DNA from: Datnioides undecimradiatus
Taxonomy: Eukaryota; Chordata; Actinopteri; Lobotiformes; Datnioididae
Direction: 5' to 3'
Assembly (NCBI GenBank): GCA_008933995.1
Contig: WARS01000031.1
Coordinates: 3,500,001-3,564,000, forward strand
Length of the DNA stretch: 64,000 bases
Positions 1 through 12,000 of this stretch are shown here, piece by piece. A program made the translations under genes and the position numbers. How positions within the stretch are numbered: position 1 is the stretch's first letter; each line of letters opens with the position of its first letter. A model generated the notes under the pieces. It saw only the letters and a list, made by a program, of their open reading frames with translations. It was not told where the DNA came from and ran no database searches.

Positions 1-1327
1 GTAAATATAACTGCGAAGCAAATACATTTTTAACATCTAGACTATTAAATGCTCAAAATGTCCTTCCCACTTCAAAACTCTATAACATTTCGAAAATCCA
101 GCATCCATGTTTATACATTTATTCAGCTAAAATATTATACACAAGTAAATAAACATTGTCATCAAAGCCTATCCTGGGGAAATACCTAATGGCGTGCAAT
201 TTGCAAGTGTATGAGAGCGCGTGCATGCATGAGCGCATGTGTATTAGCTCTGTCTTGTATTTACTTGATCCAGCATTGCTCTGCTCCTCGCGGGAGGGGT
301 TTGTCTCCTGGCTCTCCAGCAGAGTTAGAGCCGAGTTAGTGCTGAAGAGCTCCCCAAACACAACTCAAGTCCAGGCAGTAAATCCTCCCTCACAGCATTA
401 GCTTTCAGACAGCGCTGTTTAGCACAAGCTTACAGTTATCAGGCCGGGCAGTGATTGAAGGGAGGATAAGGGGTGAAGCACTATTACATGATTGTAATAG
501 TAGCAAGCCGGTAATTAGACTGCAGTCTTAAAGAACAGTGATTGGAGGTGGTGTGGAGAAAGATTGATGCAAGGGCTGAAGGTGTGGACAGAGGAGATGC
601 AGAGCAGTTGAGCTCAGAAGCACAGAGGTAAAAGGGAACGACTGGGAAGGGAAAAAAGCGCCAGGGTAGACAGGACCTTAGAGAAAAACTGGGGAAGCAA
701 AAGGCAGCAAGGCAAGAAGGTAGAAGTAGGTCATGGCTAATTAGGGAGAGAGGTAACTCACAGAAACAATTTAGCACTGCAGACAGAGAGCAGAGGCTCA
801 AGTTAAGTGACAATGATACTTTAACTTCAGCTTGAATTTAATTCCACTTAGGCAGAGGTTGTTTTCTGGCATCAGTTTGGAGAAGAAGCATTGAATGTGC
901 TGCATGCCAGCCTGTCTTCACACTCATACACTGTCACACAGCTTAAGCTTGAAATTCTGTGCAGTTGTTTTCACGCGGATGTTTTAACAGTTTCCTAGCT
1001 TTTTGTCAACTCTGCTATTCTTTCTCTCTTCTCTTTTACTGATCTTTACTGTTTGTTCTCTCTTGATCCGTTCTCCTTTGATATTCACTGCAAACACTCT
1101 GTTTCCACATCTGTATCTCTACATCTATTTATTTTTATGCCATTTTTATCTTCTACTCCTTCCTTTTGATATCAACACGATCATATGGTACCAATTTTAT
1201 TTTACACTTTCATCTTTTCTAAATCCTTTAACCTGCCCTGTCCTGTATCCCATTGTACTATCTCTAACTCAGATGTCTTCCTTGTTGTATCCGTCTTTTT
1301 CCTCTGCGCTCCCATCTGTTTGCTCAG
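1..1327 (+). other. syt7 intron (3' part of upstream intron)
   Basis: No exon was recognised here. The 3' end, about 1000-1327, is pyrimidine-rich and runs into the acceptor at 1327. The open frames in it are intronic. Confidence 0.7.
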
Positions 1328-1675
1328 TTTTGGGGATGCTTCGCTCTCATCTGCTTCCACCCTGGAGCACATCCCGTCCTCAGCTGTGGCACGCCCTCGG
1401 CCCCTGGTCCGGCAGCAGAGCCTCCAACAGCCCCTCACTCACCAGCCCCCTCCGGGTCCTAACGACCCCCCAGTCACCTCACAAAGCCTGGGCCAGCTGC
1501 ACACAGGCCCAGGCGGCGGGGGCCACCGTGGGGGCCCGCGCGGGGTCCGGGGGAGTCCGGCTGGAGCCTCCCGGTACAGAGGAGCAGGGGCAGGCCGATC
1601 GAGGTCAAATCCTGGCAGTTGGGATCACATGGTGGAGCAGATCCGCAACAGAGGGCTGGACGTCAAGTCGTTCCT
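1328..1675 (+). CDS. syt7: syt7 linker exon 1 in window (Pro/Gly/Arg-rich cassette)
   Basis: The exon is preceded by a strong pyrimidine tract ending in ctcag and followed by gtaagt. It encodes a low-complexity segment rich in Pro, Gln, Gly and Arg that ends in a predicted-helical stretch ([18 protein letters not shown]). It is 348 bp, enters and leaves in phase 2, and can therefore be skipped without a frameshift. This fits the known alternative splicing of the SYT7 linker between membrane anchor and C2A. A second possible acceptor (cctcag, ending at 1383) would shorten the exon. GC content is far above the surrounding intron. Confidence 0.8.
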
Positions 1676-3035
1676 GTAAGTGTCACAAAACTTTCTGCTT
1701 TGTGAAAAGTTGTAACAGAAAAACTTTACTGTTGAAGATGAAAGCGTTGATTGAATGCCGATCTTATTGTCAGTGGCACAATGTGGATTACATCCTGAAG
1801 ACATGCTCAGACAGCGCTCACCTATATTTTAGGATTTCAGATTGTTTTTACACTACTACCTTGGCAAGTTTATTGTAGATTTACCTACATATTGCAGTCT
1901 ACTACAACAGTACTGCAAGAGTAAGTAAAACTGTGCAACTGATGGTGTGGACAAATAAAGATTCATGTTTCTCCTGAAATGTAGGAAAATATGAAGTAGT
2001 GTGAAATGGAAAGAGCAATAGAGCAGAAACTGCAAATTAAAATGAAGTAATTTAGCCTTTGTGTGTCTGATAAACAAATGTCATATCTTTATGTACTGTG
2101 GGTGGAAGCCCATCAGGAATTAGTAAAACCCAGAAATACTGATATGATCATTTTTCAGGTTACAGTTTGTGATGTTGTTCAGTGTGTCAGATGATGCGTC
2201 CACCATCACAGGGTCAAAGTGTCTTCTCTCAGGCAATCTGTAACCCCGCTGTAGCACCTTGAAAGTGTGTACTCTTAGAATAAAAAATCTAATTTAAACA
2301 GACCCAGCTGAATGCAGACGTGTAGACATACCATGTATCTGAACATGCAAATCACATATTTTTTTTAATATAACTGCTCCTCATAACTGTAGGGGACATG
2401 TTTTTATGTCCACTCTGAATTTATGGATTTATCTGGATTTAAAGGATTCGACAAAACCAAGCCATGTAGGAAGTGTCATGAGGTTATCTCTCTCAATGTG
2501 GATCTTTTGTATCTAGAATCAATGCAACAGTGATTAATTATTAACATCATCATGTAGGAGGTATGAAACTGCTTAAACAGCAGGGCAGCACTGAAAAGTT
2601 GAGAAAAAACAGATATTCAGTTTGTTGAATGAAACTACATAAAAAATAATGGTTTAATAATTTTTTTTTCAGGCACTAAACATAATTAGTGCACTGTCAC
2701 TGTACATATACATAGACTGAATCCGTGTCTCATGATGCTACAGTTTTTTCCAACATGAAACACAATAAAATAACCTTAACCCTAACCTAACCAGGGGTCA
2801 AGATATATATTTTATTTTACAGTTAGCAAAGATCTTTACAGTTTTTACGATTTCACGATTCATCCACTACTGAGTAGGCCAGCTGCTGGTGTGCAAAGGC
2901 TACTGATTGTTTGAGATACCAGGCACAAAGAGCTCTCTTCCTCCGCTTGACTTGAATGATAGATTACAGATGATGTGCTCCACAAAGCAGCCTCACATAA
3001 ACGCCCCCTCCCCTCTCCTCCAGACCACAAACACA

Positions 3036-3086
<51 letters not shown>

Positions 3087-6000
3087 CTCCACACTCCTGT
3101 ACTTTTTGCGTGTCTTCCCATTAACAGTGTCTCCAGGCCAGTGACCTCCCTGCCTATGTGAATCATCATTCAAATAAGGCTGGGCACATATATAAGAAGG
3201 TGGTATCGCCCCTCGTCCCTGTCCTCATGAATCTCAGTGGACCAGACACGTCAGTTGTTGACCCTGGGGGGGGCAGGGGATGCAGTGTGGGGAGTGAGAA
3301 TATTGTGCGTTTGTGATCAGTCCAACCAAATGCAGCAGTTTCACCTTCCACGTGTGTCTATGCCTGTCGCACAGCGTGGCAGCTGAGAGCCACCCCGCTT
3401 CCATTTCAGATCAATAGAGCTGTTGTAGGTGGTAATGATCTCGGGGCCCTCCGGTTGGAGTGCGCGTGTCTTTTTTGGTCATCTATACAAATCCGTTCAC
3501 CTTATCGATGAGCGTCATGTTGCTACTGTTTACACCTCCCCAGTGGTCCGCTGTCTCTCAAGTGCTAATGTGTTCCCCCTTGTTGTCGATATTGCTTCAA
3601 CAAACAGCCTCTTGTTAAAGAGGGAATGCACTATAGAAAGCGCAGGCAGGCGGGAGAAATGAATCAGAGATACGACTTGAGAGGAGGATGATCTGAGGAA
3701 CACTGTGGAGAAACAGATGAAACTGATATAAAACAAAATTCTGTACAGGCAAAAAAAGAAAAATGATATAAGAAATCTTTTGATCCTGTATATATTTGTT
3801 TTTGTTTTGGCACAATCTAACCTTTGTATTCAGTTCGGCCATAGTGTCTGGCTCAACATTGCAGGGTTTAAACTATAAGTTACAATCACTGGATCAAATA
3901 GACACAATGGCTACAAAAGTCATTTCTCATTTGTTGTCTCCTCAAATCGTTGAGTAATTTTAAACTTTCACTTCAATTACATCTCACAAGCTGGCCAAGC
4001 CAAAGCAAGAAAGCAACTAATCCACAATTAGGGATGAAATTAATGAGAGAATCCCTGTTGAATTGCTTTTTAACAAATTACTGTGGCAAAAAAATTACAT
4101 AAAGGTTTGGATGAGGATGTCACGTCAGAGGCTGTATGAAAAAAAAAAGAGAAAATGAGCACATGAGAAAATGAGCACATGAGGCTAAGACAAATGTGGG
4201 AATATGGGAAGCCTGAATGGTGGACAATATGTGCCCACATCTGGTTTGTTATTTAGCGGCTGTGAGTTACGGGTTGAGTTGTGGGCAAATGTTCATTTGT
4301 TAAGGTCACTGTTTGTACGGCCTCTCGAATTCACGGTGCAGCATACTTCAGTAAGGCCTAATTTAAATGGCTCCAGGCATGTTTAGAAGGAGAATAACAG
4401 CTGAAAATCAACGTGATGTGCTTCTTTGTTGCAGGTTTTTGTTAAGGCCACCACAATTTTCATGGATTTCTTTCGCTTTTTCTCTGTTTTATTTTTTCTG
4501 CATGTCATTTCAATTGCCTCTATTTTTCTCTCTGAGACAATCCCAAACCCTTTTGTCAATGTTTTGGCTTTTCTATTTTTACACATTTATTGTTTTTTCT
4601 AGGTAACAGAAAGCAGAAGGTGATTAAACCACGGAGGCATCAGTGGTACTCTGGCTTTCTGCTAATGATGTTCATTTCAATTCAAGTCAATCAAATCAAC
4701 ACATTTCTATGACAACCATCAGTGGTTTAAAGTGTTTTTTTTTTAAAAAAAAAAAACACTTATAAGAAATTGAATGCGTCTCTGCGATTGAGAACACACA
4801 CACTGTTCACTGTTGCATTATATAACCCCATATCTTGCAATAATGAATCATGAGAAAAAGCATCTGATGGATGGATTATAGATTATGCTTGTAATTCATT
4901 CTATATAAAAAGTTGGGCCATGATGATTATCGATCCTTGTATTTAAGAGACAAGACATGTTATGTTATAAAACAAAGGATACTAGAAGCCCATGGTTCCC
5001 ACAATATTTTATGTAATGTGATATAAAATCATGTCATTGTTAGAAACAATCACCCCAAGAAACAATCACCCCAGTGTGTCAAAAAAAAAAAATGCAGCAA
5101 AATCGTCTCTTTCTCCTGCAGAACTTGCTCATGCTAATGCTACAGTACACAGTACATTAAGTAATCATAGGCACAAAGCATTATCCAAAATATGAGAATA
5201 AGGCTTTGCAGTAATTCAAAGGCTGGGTGGCTTTTAATAGCACACTCTCATCCTCACAGAGCTGGTCACGGGAGTGGTAAAGGGAAAAAAGAGTCTTTAG
5301 ATCTTCTTTCAGTGGCAACAGATCTATTTTCTTCTGACCTGATGAAGTCTAATGTGCTAACACAAGAAATGAGCCAGGCATCTGAGGGAGCTGCATTCGT
5401 TACTTGCATAAAGGACAACACTGATGATGACAATGGCAGATTATGTTTTCTCATAATATGAAACTACTGGTCATCAAGTGAAAGCACTTAGGTTACTTAA
5501 AAGTGTTTTGTTACACTGCTCAGCTTTAATATCTTCACATAATGTGTATTAGAGTTCAAATATGCACATCAGAGGTCATTTTGGCATCCACTCATATATC
5601 GTCACCTTTTTTAAAATAATGGCCTAAGTCATTTTTTGTCAAAAATGTTTTTTGATTAATAAATATCATATACTATAAAATATGACTTAGGCCATTATTT
5701 TAAGAGGGTGACAATATTATATACTGAATAAGGATATTTGTCATGCAGTTTACAGGTTACTGAATGTAGGTGCTCTGGTTTATTGGGCACATATAATAAA
5801 GATCCAATATTTTTCATGTCTTAAAAGTGTTCAATGATATCAACATTTAATCTGGTATGAGAAAAAATGGTGAAATCCATTGTACATAAAATGACAAGAA
5901 ATGCATGCAAGTAACGTGTTACTGAAGTGTTTGACTGACAAAGTCCGTTTTGTTTTCTCAACTCACTCCAGAGCACACAGGTGTGGTTGAGATGCTCTGC

Positions 6001-9000
6001 AATGTAAAGTGCTGACTGAGCGTTAAATGTTAAAATGAAACAACCTCTCTCCTACTCTCTCCTTGTATCTGAAATGAATGTGTGCTGTGTTTGTGTGGTT
6101 TCTGTGTGCGATGGAATATGTTTGTGTGTGCTGGTGTGTCCCTGTGCCTATTTGTCGACACACCTGTGTGGTCTTGTGATGTCTTGTTTGTCTGTGTGTC
6201 CAGTGAGGGGAAGATGGTTGTTCTGTCTCTAGCAATCGGGCTGGCTGAGCAGGATGACTTTGCCAACCTCCCAGATCTACAAGAAGCACCAGCAAGCAAA
6301 GAAAATGAAACCACACCAGAAAAAAGGTAATGAGAGAGAGAGCAAGAGAGACAAGAATGATGTGAGAAATGTGATCAGTCAAGCAAACCAATAAAATAAA
6401 AAACAGAAAGATATAATGATGTAATGATGGATAACTTAAAGTCTCTATTGTGTTGCAATCTGCACTGTAGGGTGATCTGAAAGACCAATACGTATGGTGA
6501 CGTCATATTAATAGAGGTTCAAAATATTTCAGTTAATTTGAAGAGAAGTTGCGTGATATGCTCATTAATAGTCAGCGTACTACTGACAGCAAAACATTCA
6601 TTGTATTTTGGATATCTCCCCTGCTTTACCTTGGCGTCACGCAACTCTTTCTGACATGAAGCTGAGGCTGTTCAAAAATTGTGTTTTAAAGGGTTAGTAC
6701 AGATTCACCAAAGTCAATATCACAAACAAACTGACTAGCTGACACAGACTAATGTGATCTCCAAGGTAAAATCACAAAGCAGTCTGGTGGATTTGAGGAG
6801 AACATGGATGGATATAACAGGTCCACTTTCTTGTCAGAAAGTGCACATATATTCGGAAAAAATCTGCAACATTGTTAAAATAATATAAAATATATCATTC
6901 ACATTCATATTTGCATGTCTTGAGACAGCCTGAGGCCAGGGATTTTAAAATACTCATGTAATGAGTTCAGATTTCCCCGAGAGCAGCCCACTTTGTCTAA
7001 CTGGCAAACTGTATTTATTTAACTGCCAGAAATACAATTAAATATTTGAACAGATAGAGATAGGTTGATGCACCTTATTGATCCCAAATGAATTGAATTC
7101 CTCTGAAAATAGATATGATTATACTCTGGCAGAAATATACAGAAATGGAAGTTATAAACTCTTCCTAAGGTCATTAAAGACCCGACATTCCCAGAAACAA
7201 AGGACCTAATGTTGGTGTTTTTAGTGGCAGCCACTGTCCTGCTTCATATTGTCATATTAGTTGGCTTCCTCTAATCCTAATGTTCTGTAACAGCCTACAC
7301 CAAATGCAGGCGCTTCCTTCTGTTTGTTTTGCTTTATGTTTTCTTAAATTCTTATTTTTCCCATTTTCTTTCCATCTTCGCATTTTGGGTTCTTGTCTCG
7401 CCTTTTTCATGTTCTCTCTGCTTTTCATCCCAACCTTTGTAAGTCTGCTTGTCTGCAGCTCCTCACCGTTTGATCTGTGACTCGTAGGCACCATCAGAAG
7501 TGCACCCTCATTATTTAGACGTAAGGTTTCTCACATGAAATGCTCCTCTGAAAATATGCTAACCTCTCATCTACCAGTGATCTCAGAGCAGCTGTCAGAA
7601 ACCAACAGTCTCTCAGCTGGTGAACAAAGGACTCAACTAGCTGCCCTCTTATCATCACAATGTTTCAGGGATAAAGTGCTTAACCCAGTGTTTCCACACT
7701 AGTAGGCTCAGCAGCAACTTGTTGTAGTCCAAGGTAGCATACATAGACTTTGGTTGAGGGTTTTCTTTATTTTTTTCAGAAATGCTGTTTTTAAATTCTA
7801 TTAAATTTCTTAAAATGCACTAAGTTTTCTCTCCGCAGTGCACCAGAGTGTGCTGTTGTATCTAGGTCATCTGTGAGCTCTTGGTTTAATGAAAAATAGT
7901 CTGTCTTGGAGGAAAAGAGCGAGTCTTTGAAAAGAAAAGAAACATTTGTCTTGTTTTTGATGTAATTGCACGTAATATGACCCTTTTCAATGCCTTTAAA
8001 ATTGAATTAAAAATGTCTAAGGGTCAGTCAGGGGATAAGCACCAGATTACCTTTTGTCCCCCCCGCCCCCATCATCCTTTCTCCCTCTCACTGTCTGGAG
8101 GTCTGTCAAGCACCTAACTCTAATCACAGCCAGCCAGCGAGCCTCTACCCTGAGGGGTCACGTGGGCCAAGTCGTCTAGTGTCCTTCCACAACTAATAAC
8201 AGCTCTCCATCATCATCTCTGTCCGTCTCTCTCATCTCACTGTCGCTGTGGTTACCCCGTAAGCTCCCTGCACCCGTCTGCTGGCTTGCTCCCGGCCGTT
8301 TTCATGGAGCCCAGCGGACTGAAAACGATGGAACAGGATGATCCAGCCAAGAATATATGTGACAAGACAAGATGCTGTCAGACAGTGAAAGAGAGACAGA
8401 AAGAGTGGGAAACCTTTGCTCTCCACTTTCTAGAGAAATATGCTACAAGATAAAAATAGACAGGCCCGTAGAGGTTTGAGATTGTGTTGGTTTATTAATG
8501 AAATCAAATACAGCTCAGAGCACAAATATCTACAAACACCAAATCTGATAATAGGGGAATAATGGGATAAAAGCCAAAGCTGTGTGTGCTGTGTATTAGG
8601 TCAAATCTATATTTGTTCAGTCAACCCTTCTAAATATGGACAGTAAACAAGCAGACCAAGTGGCTCTGTGCCTATCCAACAACTTTTAGATATTTAGACT
8701 TTTATAATTAAAGCCGCATTTGCAGATGTTAGCTAGCTAAATGTTAGCTAGTTAGCTAGGTTCGCTGTGCAGCAAGTGCCCCTGCAGAGCTTGGAGCACC
8801 AGGTGAGTGTTGGTGCTTTGGGAGGTTTGGGCGGGCATTTTCAAACGAGATTGGAGGTATTGCGTGGTCCCAGCTAATAGGACTGCTAGCTGCAGGGCTA
8901 ACCGAGCTAACTTTAGGCTATAAAATTCTGCTTTTGTACACGAATAAGAGAGACTCAGCACATAAACTCTCTAGTCAGGCATTTGTAGTTTTTCCAGCTT

Positions 9001-12000
9001 AATTCTTATCCCATTTGCAGTTTGATGAGCAGCAAATTCATCAGTGTCAGTGCCCTTTTTACACAAATCAGTGAATAGTTTTAAGTTAAGTTTTTTGTAC
9101 AGTTTTCCTGTCAAGCAACATGGATGCTCTTGTATAGATGTTTCTTGCAGAGGTCTGCCATTTTGTCTGTAGCTAGGTACTCCTGCACTTTGGGCAGCAG
9201 AGCCCAAAGGTGAACATGTTAACCTACTCACACAACCACAAGACGCAGAACAACAGCAATCAGAGACATGTTTGTGTCCACCTAACAAATGTAAAGTTCA
9301 GCTTCATTTTTATCTCCACCAACTCATGATAAAGCTATGTTCAGGTATATCTGTGCTAAATGCTTTGGCAGTGTGCAATGGGTTTATCAGAACCCTGTCA
9401 CTAAAAACAGCTTCCTGCTGAAACTGGTTAATAAAAAACTGACTGAACCAAAATGCAAAACAGTGAGCTAAAAGAGGCCAAAAGAGGTCAACATCATTTG
9501 GTCCATTGTTAATGAAACATTGATCAGTGCAGCGTTTGCATGTGTTTTCAGGGTTCAGTCACAGGTCATTAATCAACATCACAGCTGCTGGCTATAACCT
9601 GTAGTTTTTGACTTGAATTACAGTTATCTAATAAGTGACAGTGTCATTGTTTTCCTTCTTCAAAGGATAATATTCTTACATAAATTAAGAGATGTGTGAC
9701 TCGTCTTGTTCTTATTGTGGGTTTGTGAACTAGTGGTGATACACAGGGATGATACACATAGTGTTTTGGTGTGCACTCAGGCGCTGAGAACTGCTCATCA
9801 AAGCTGGCAACATAACACTGCGATATGATCTATTTTTACCGCCCGTCACTCACCTAAAGCCTAAAACTTGCAGAAGAGCCTGTTTTAGTCAATGACAGCT
9901 GAGCTCACGCGCAAAATATGAGGTGTGGGTGATGTGACAGTAAAATCGTCACTGAACAAATTTACAGAGTTCAGTATTAGCAGTGTGATGTGAGAGAAGT
10001 TTAATGTTAATGTGTGACCTAGAGCACCAGCAGCAACCATAGCTTTTGCCTATAAAACCTGTCTCGTACTTATTACTTATTACGTACTCGCTGATCTTTT
10101 ATCTACAGACAAAGCCGCTGTTTTCTCACTCTGTGTTAAGTGAAAGGTCCTCTAATCTCTTATGTGGAGATTCTTGTTATGTAAGTCAGTTTGGACACTG
10201 TGGTAGACCGGCCAAAGCCCTGCGGTGGACTGGACATAATCACCCACCTGCAGATAAGTATGATGGAAGCACTGGAGCTGTTTGTGTTATTATCATCTCA
10301 GAAAGCTGCTGTTGCATGGAGGAGCTGCATCTTAATGAGCTCAGAGATTCACCACACACAGGGACGCAACAGGGAAATAAATATGAATAAACCCAAAAGA
10401 GCTTACTGGCCCCGAACAACCTGCACTCTGAGTTTGTAAAAGCTGTAAAATGTGCTTGGGTTTCTGAAATGGAGCATATCATAGGCTGTTTCCATTCAAC
10501 ACCAAGAATACATTGTACACACACAGACTGTCAGTGATGAGATGTTCAAAAGGCAGATTGTGGATCATTCTGAATATTTGGTTTAGTATATAATCCTCTA
10601 TTACATTATTTATTTATTTATTTATTTCCTCCTCCTACTTCACCAATACTAAGGTATATGCTATATTCTCAGTAATATGAATCAGTGGGAATGTGAAGCC
10701 CCAGTGTGGTATATATGCTGTAAGTATGGTTGACCATTCATAACATTTAAATGAGAAACATGCGGCATGCTCCACACAGAGTGTATGCTTGAAAAGCTTG
10801 AAGCTCCAGGGGGAAAGAAAGATACAAACCTTACAGACATCATTTTTGGAAAAAATGTCATGAGGAATAAGTGAAGAATACGTTTCCAAAGTAGAAACAG
10901 TGAGAATAAAAAATATACTTTGTCCAGTGGTTTACAAACACAGGCATATATGGAGAATGTGTGAGGAGTGAAAATATCAAAAATAAGCTCCCACATACTG
11001 TCAACATGTGTATTAAAAACTATGTTTTTGTAAAACAGTCTTTGTCAAGCATTTTCATGCTTGATGTTGCTGTATTCTGCATGCTGCCCTTTGTCGGTTT
11101 GACATATTTCTTTAAACATTTATCCCTTTTGCTACTTGTTATTTCTCTGTATTTACAAATGATCATTGATTATGTTTTAGGTTTTCTGGTCTTCTTTCTG
11201 CTTCTTTGCTTTTTCCATGAATAATTGATTTCTTAGTCCCAGTGATTGGTTGATAATCCCTTTGAAGCATGTGCATATATTTATTTACTGCATGGTGAGG
11301 GTTGTTTGACCAGCAATTAAACGCTGCACTAATCATCATTTTACATTTATATAAGTTTTACAATTGATTGAAAGTCACTATATGTACGGTATAAACAGCC
11401 ATTAATGTTATGCACAGAAAATAATCTGACTCTGATATTCCTTTTAGGTCTATGGAACATTTTAGTGTGTTTTAGGTCATTGTTTTGCTTTTATATCAGA
11501 ACTTCACTGTTTTGGTTCATTCTCACAGTTGAAATCAGTGTTTTTAACTGTTTTCAGATGAAAAGCTTGGCTAAATCCTGAGTATGCTACCAGCCCAACT
11601 GCAAACAGCAGATAGACAAAATAAGGTGACTATCCAGTGAACACAGTGAAGCATTTTGCAGGAAAAAGCCACATATTTCATGTAGTAGGAGTTGGTTAGA
11701 ACCAAAACAGAAAATGAAAATTTATATTTACATCCTACACATTACTACAAGTTAAGCACAGCGTATGCAAACAAAGTCACCATAATAAATTTAGATGGTG
11801 AAACTGCACCCGTGTTGTATTAGCTCGCTCCGCTGCCATCTAAAAGCGAAGACAAACTCCTTTAACAACATTACCATCAGTCTTGACAGTGGGGAGGTCC
11901 AGAAGCCCATGCTTGCAATTTTTCTTTTGATGCCATTATCTCGAGATCACAAGTTAATTATTTTTTTATCTCAAGTAAACAAGGGTTGTTTTCTCATGAT

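Larger units (their letters stand above)
1676..6203 (+). other. syt7 intron with CA repeat and MITE-like element
   Basis: About 4.5 kb of AT-rich DNA without a recognisable exon. It holds a CA microsatellite at 3037-3085, a T10-A12 palindromic run near 4731-4765, and a 112-bp foldback element at 5601-5712. Confidence 0.7.

Noticed and set aside
1003-1878. 291-codon open frame overlapping the first syt7 exon
   Set aside because: It is the wrong reading frame of the GC-rich exon joined to its intron; the neighbouring frame has the SYT7 linker and correct splice phases.
2770-2794. Telomere-like words (ccttaaccctaacctaacc)
   Set aside because: Only about three degenerate units; too short for an interstitial telomeric array.
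4731-4765. T-run/A-run palindrome
   Set aside because: Low-complexity homopolymer pair; could form a hairpin but carries no other signal.
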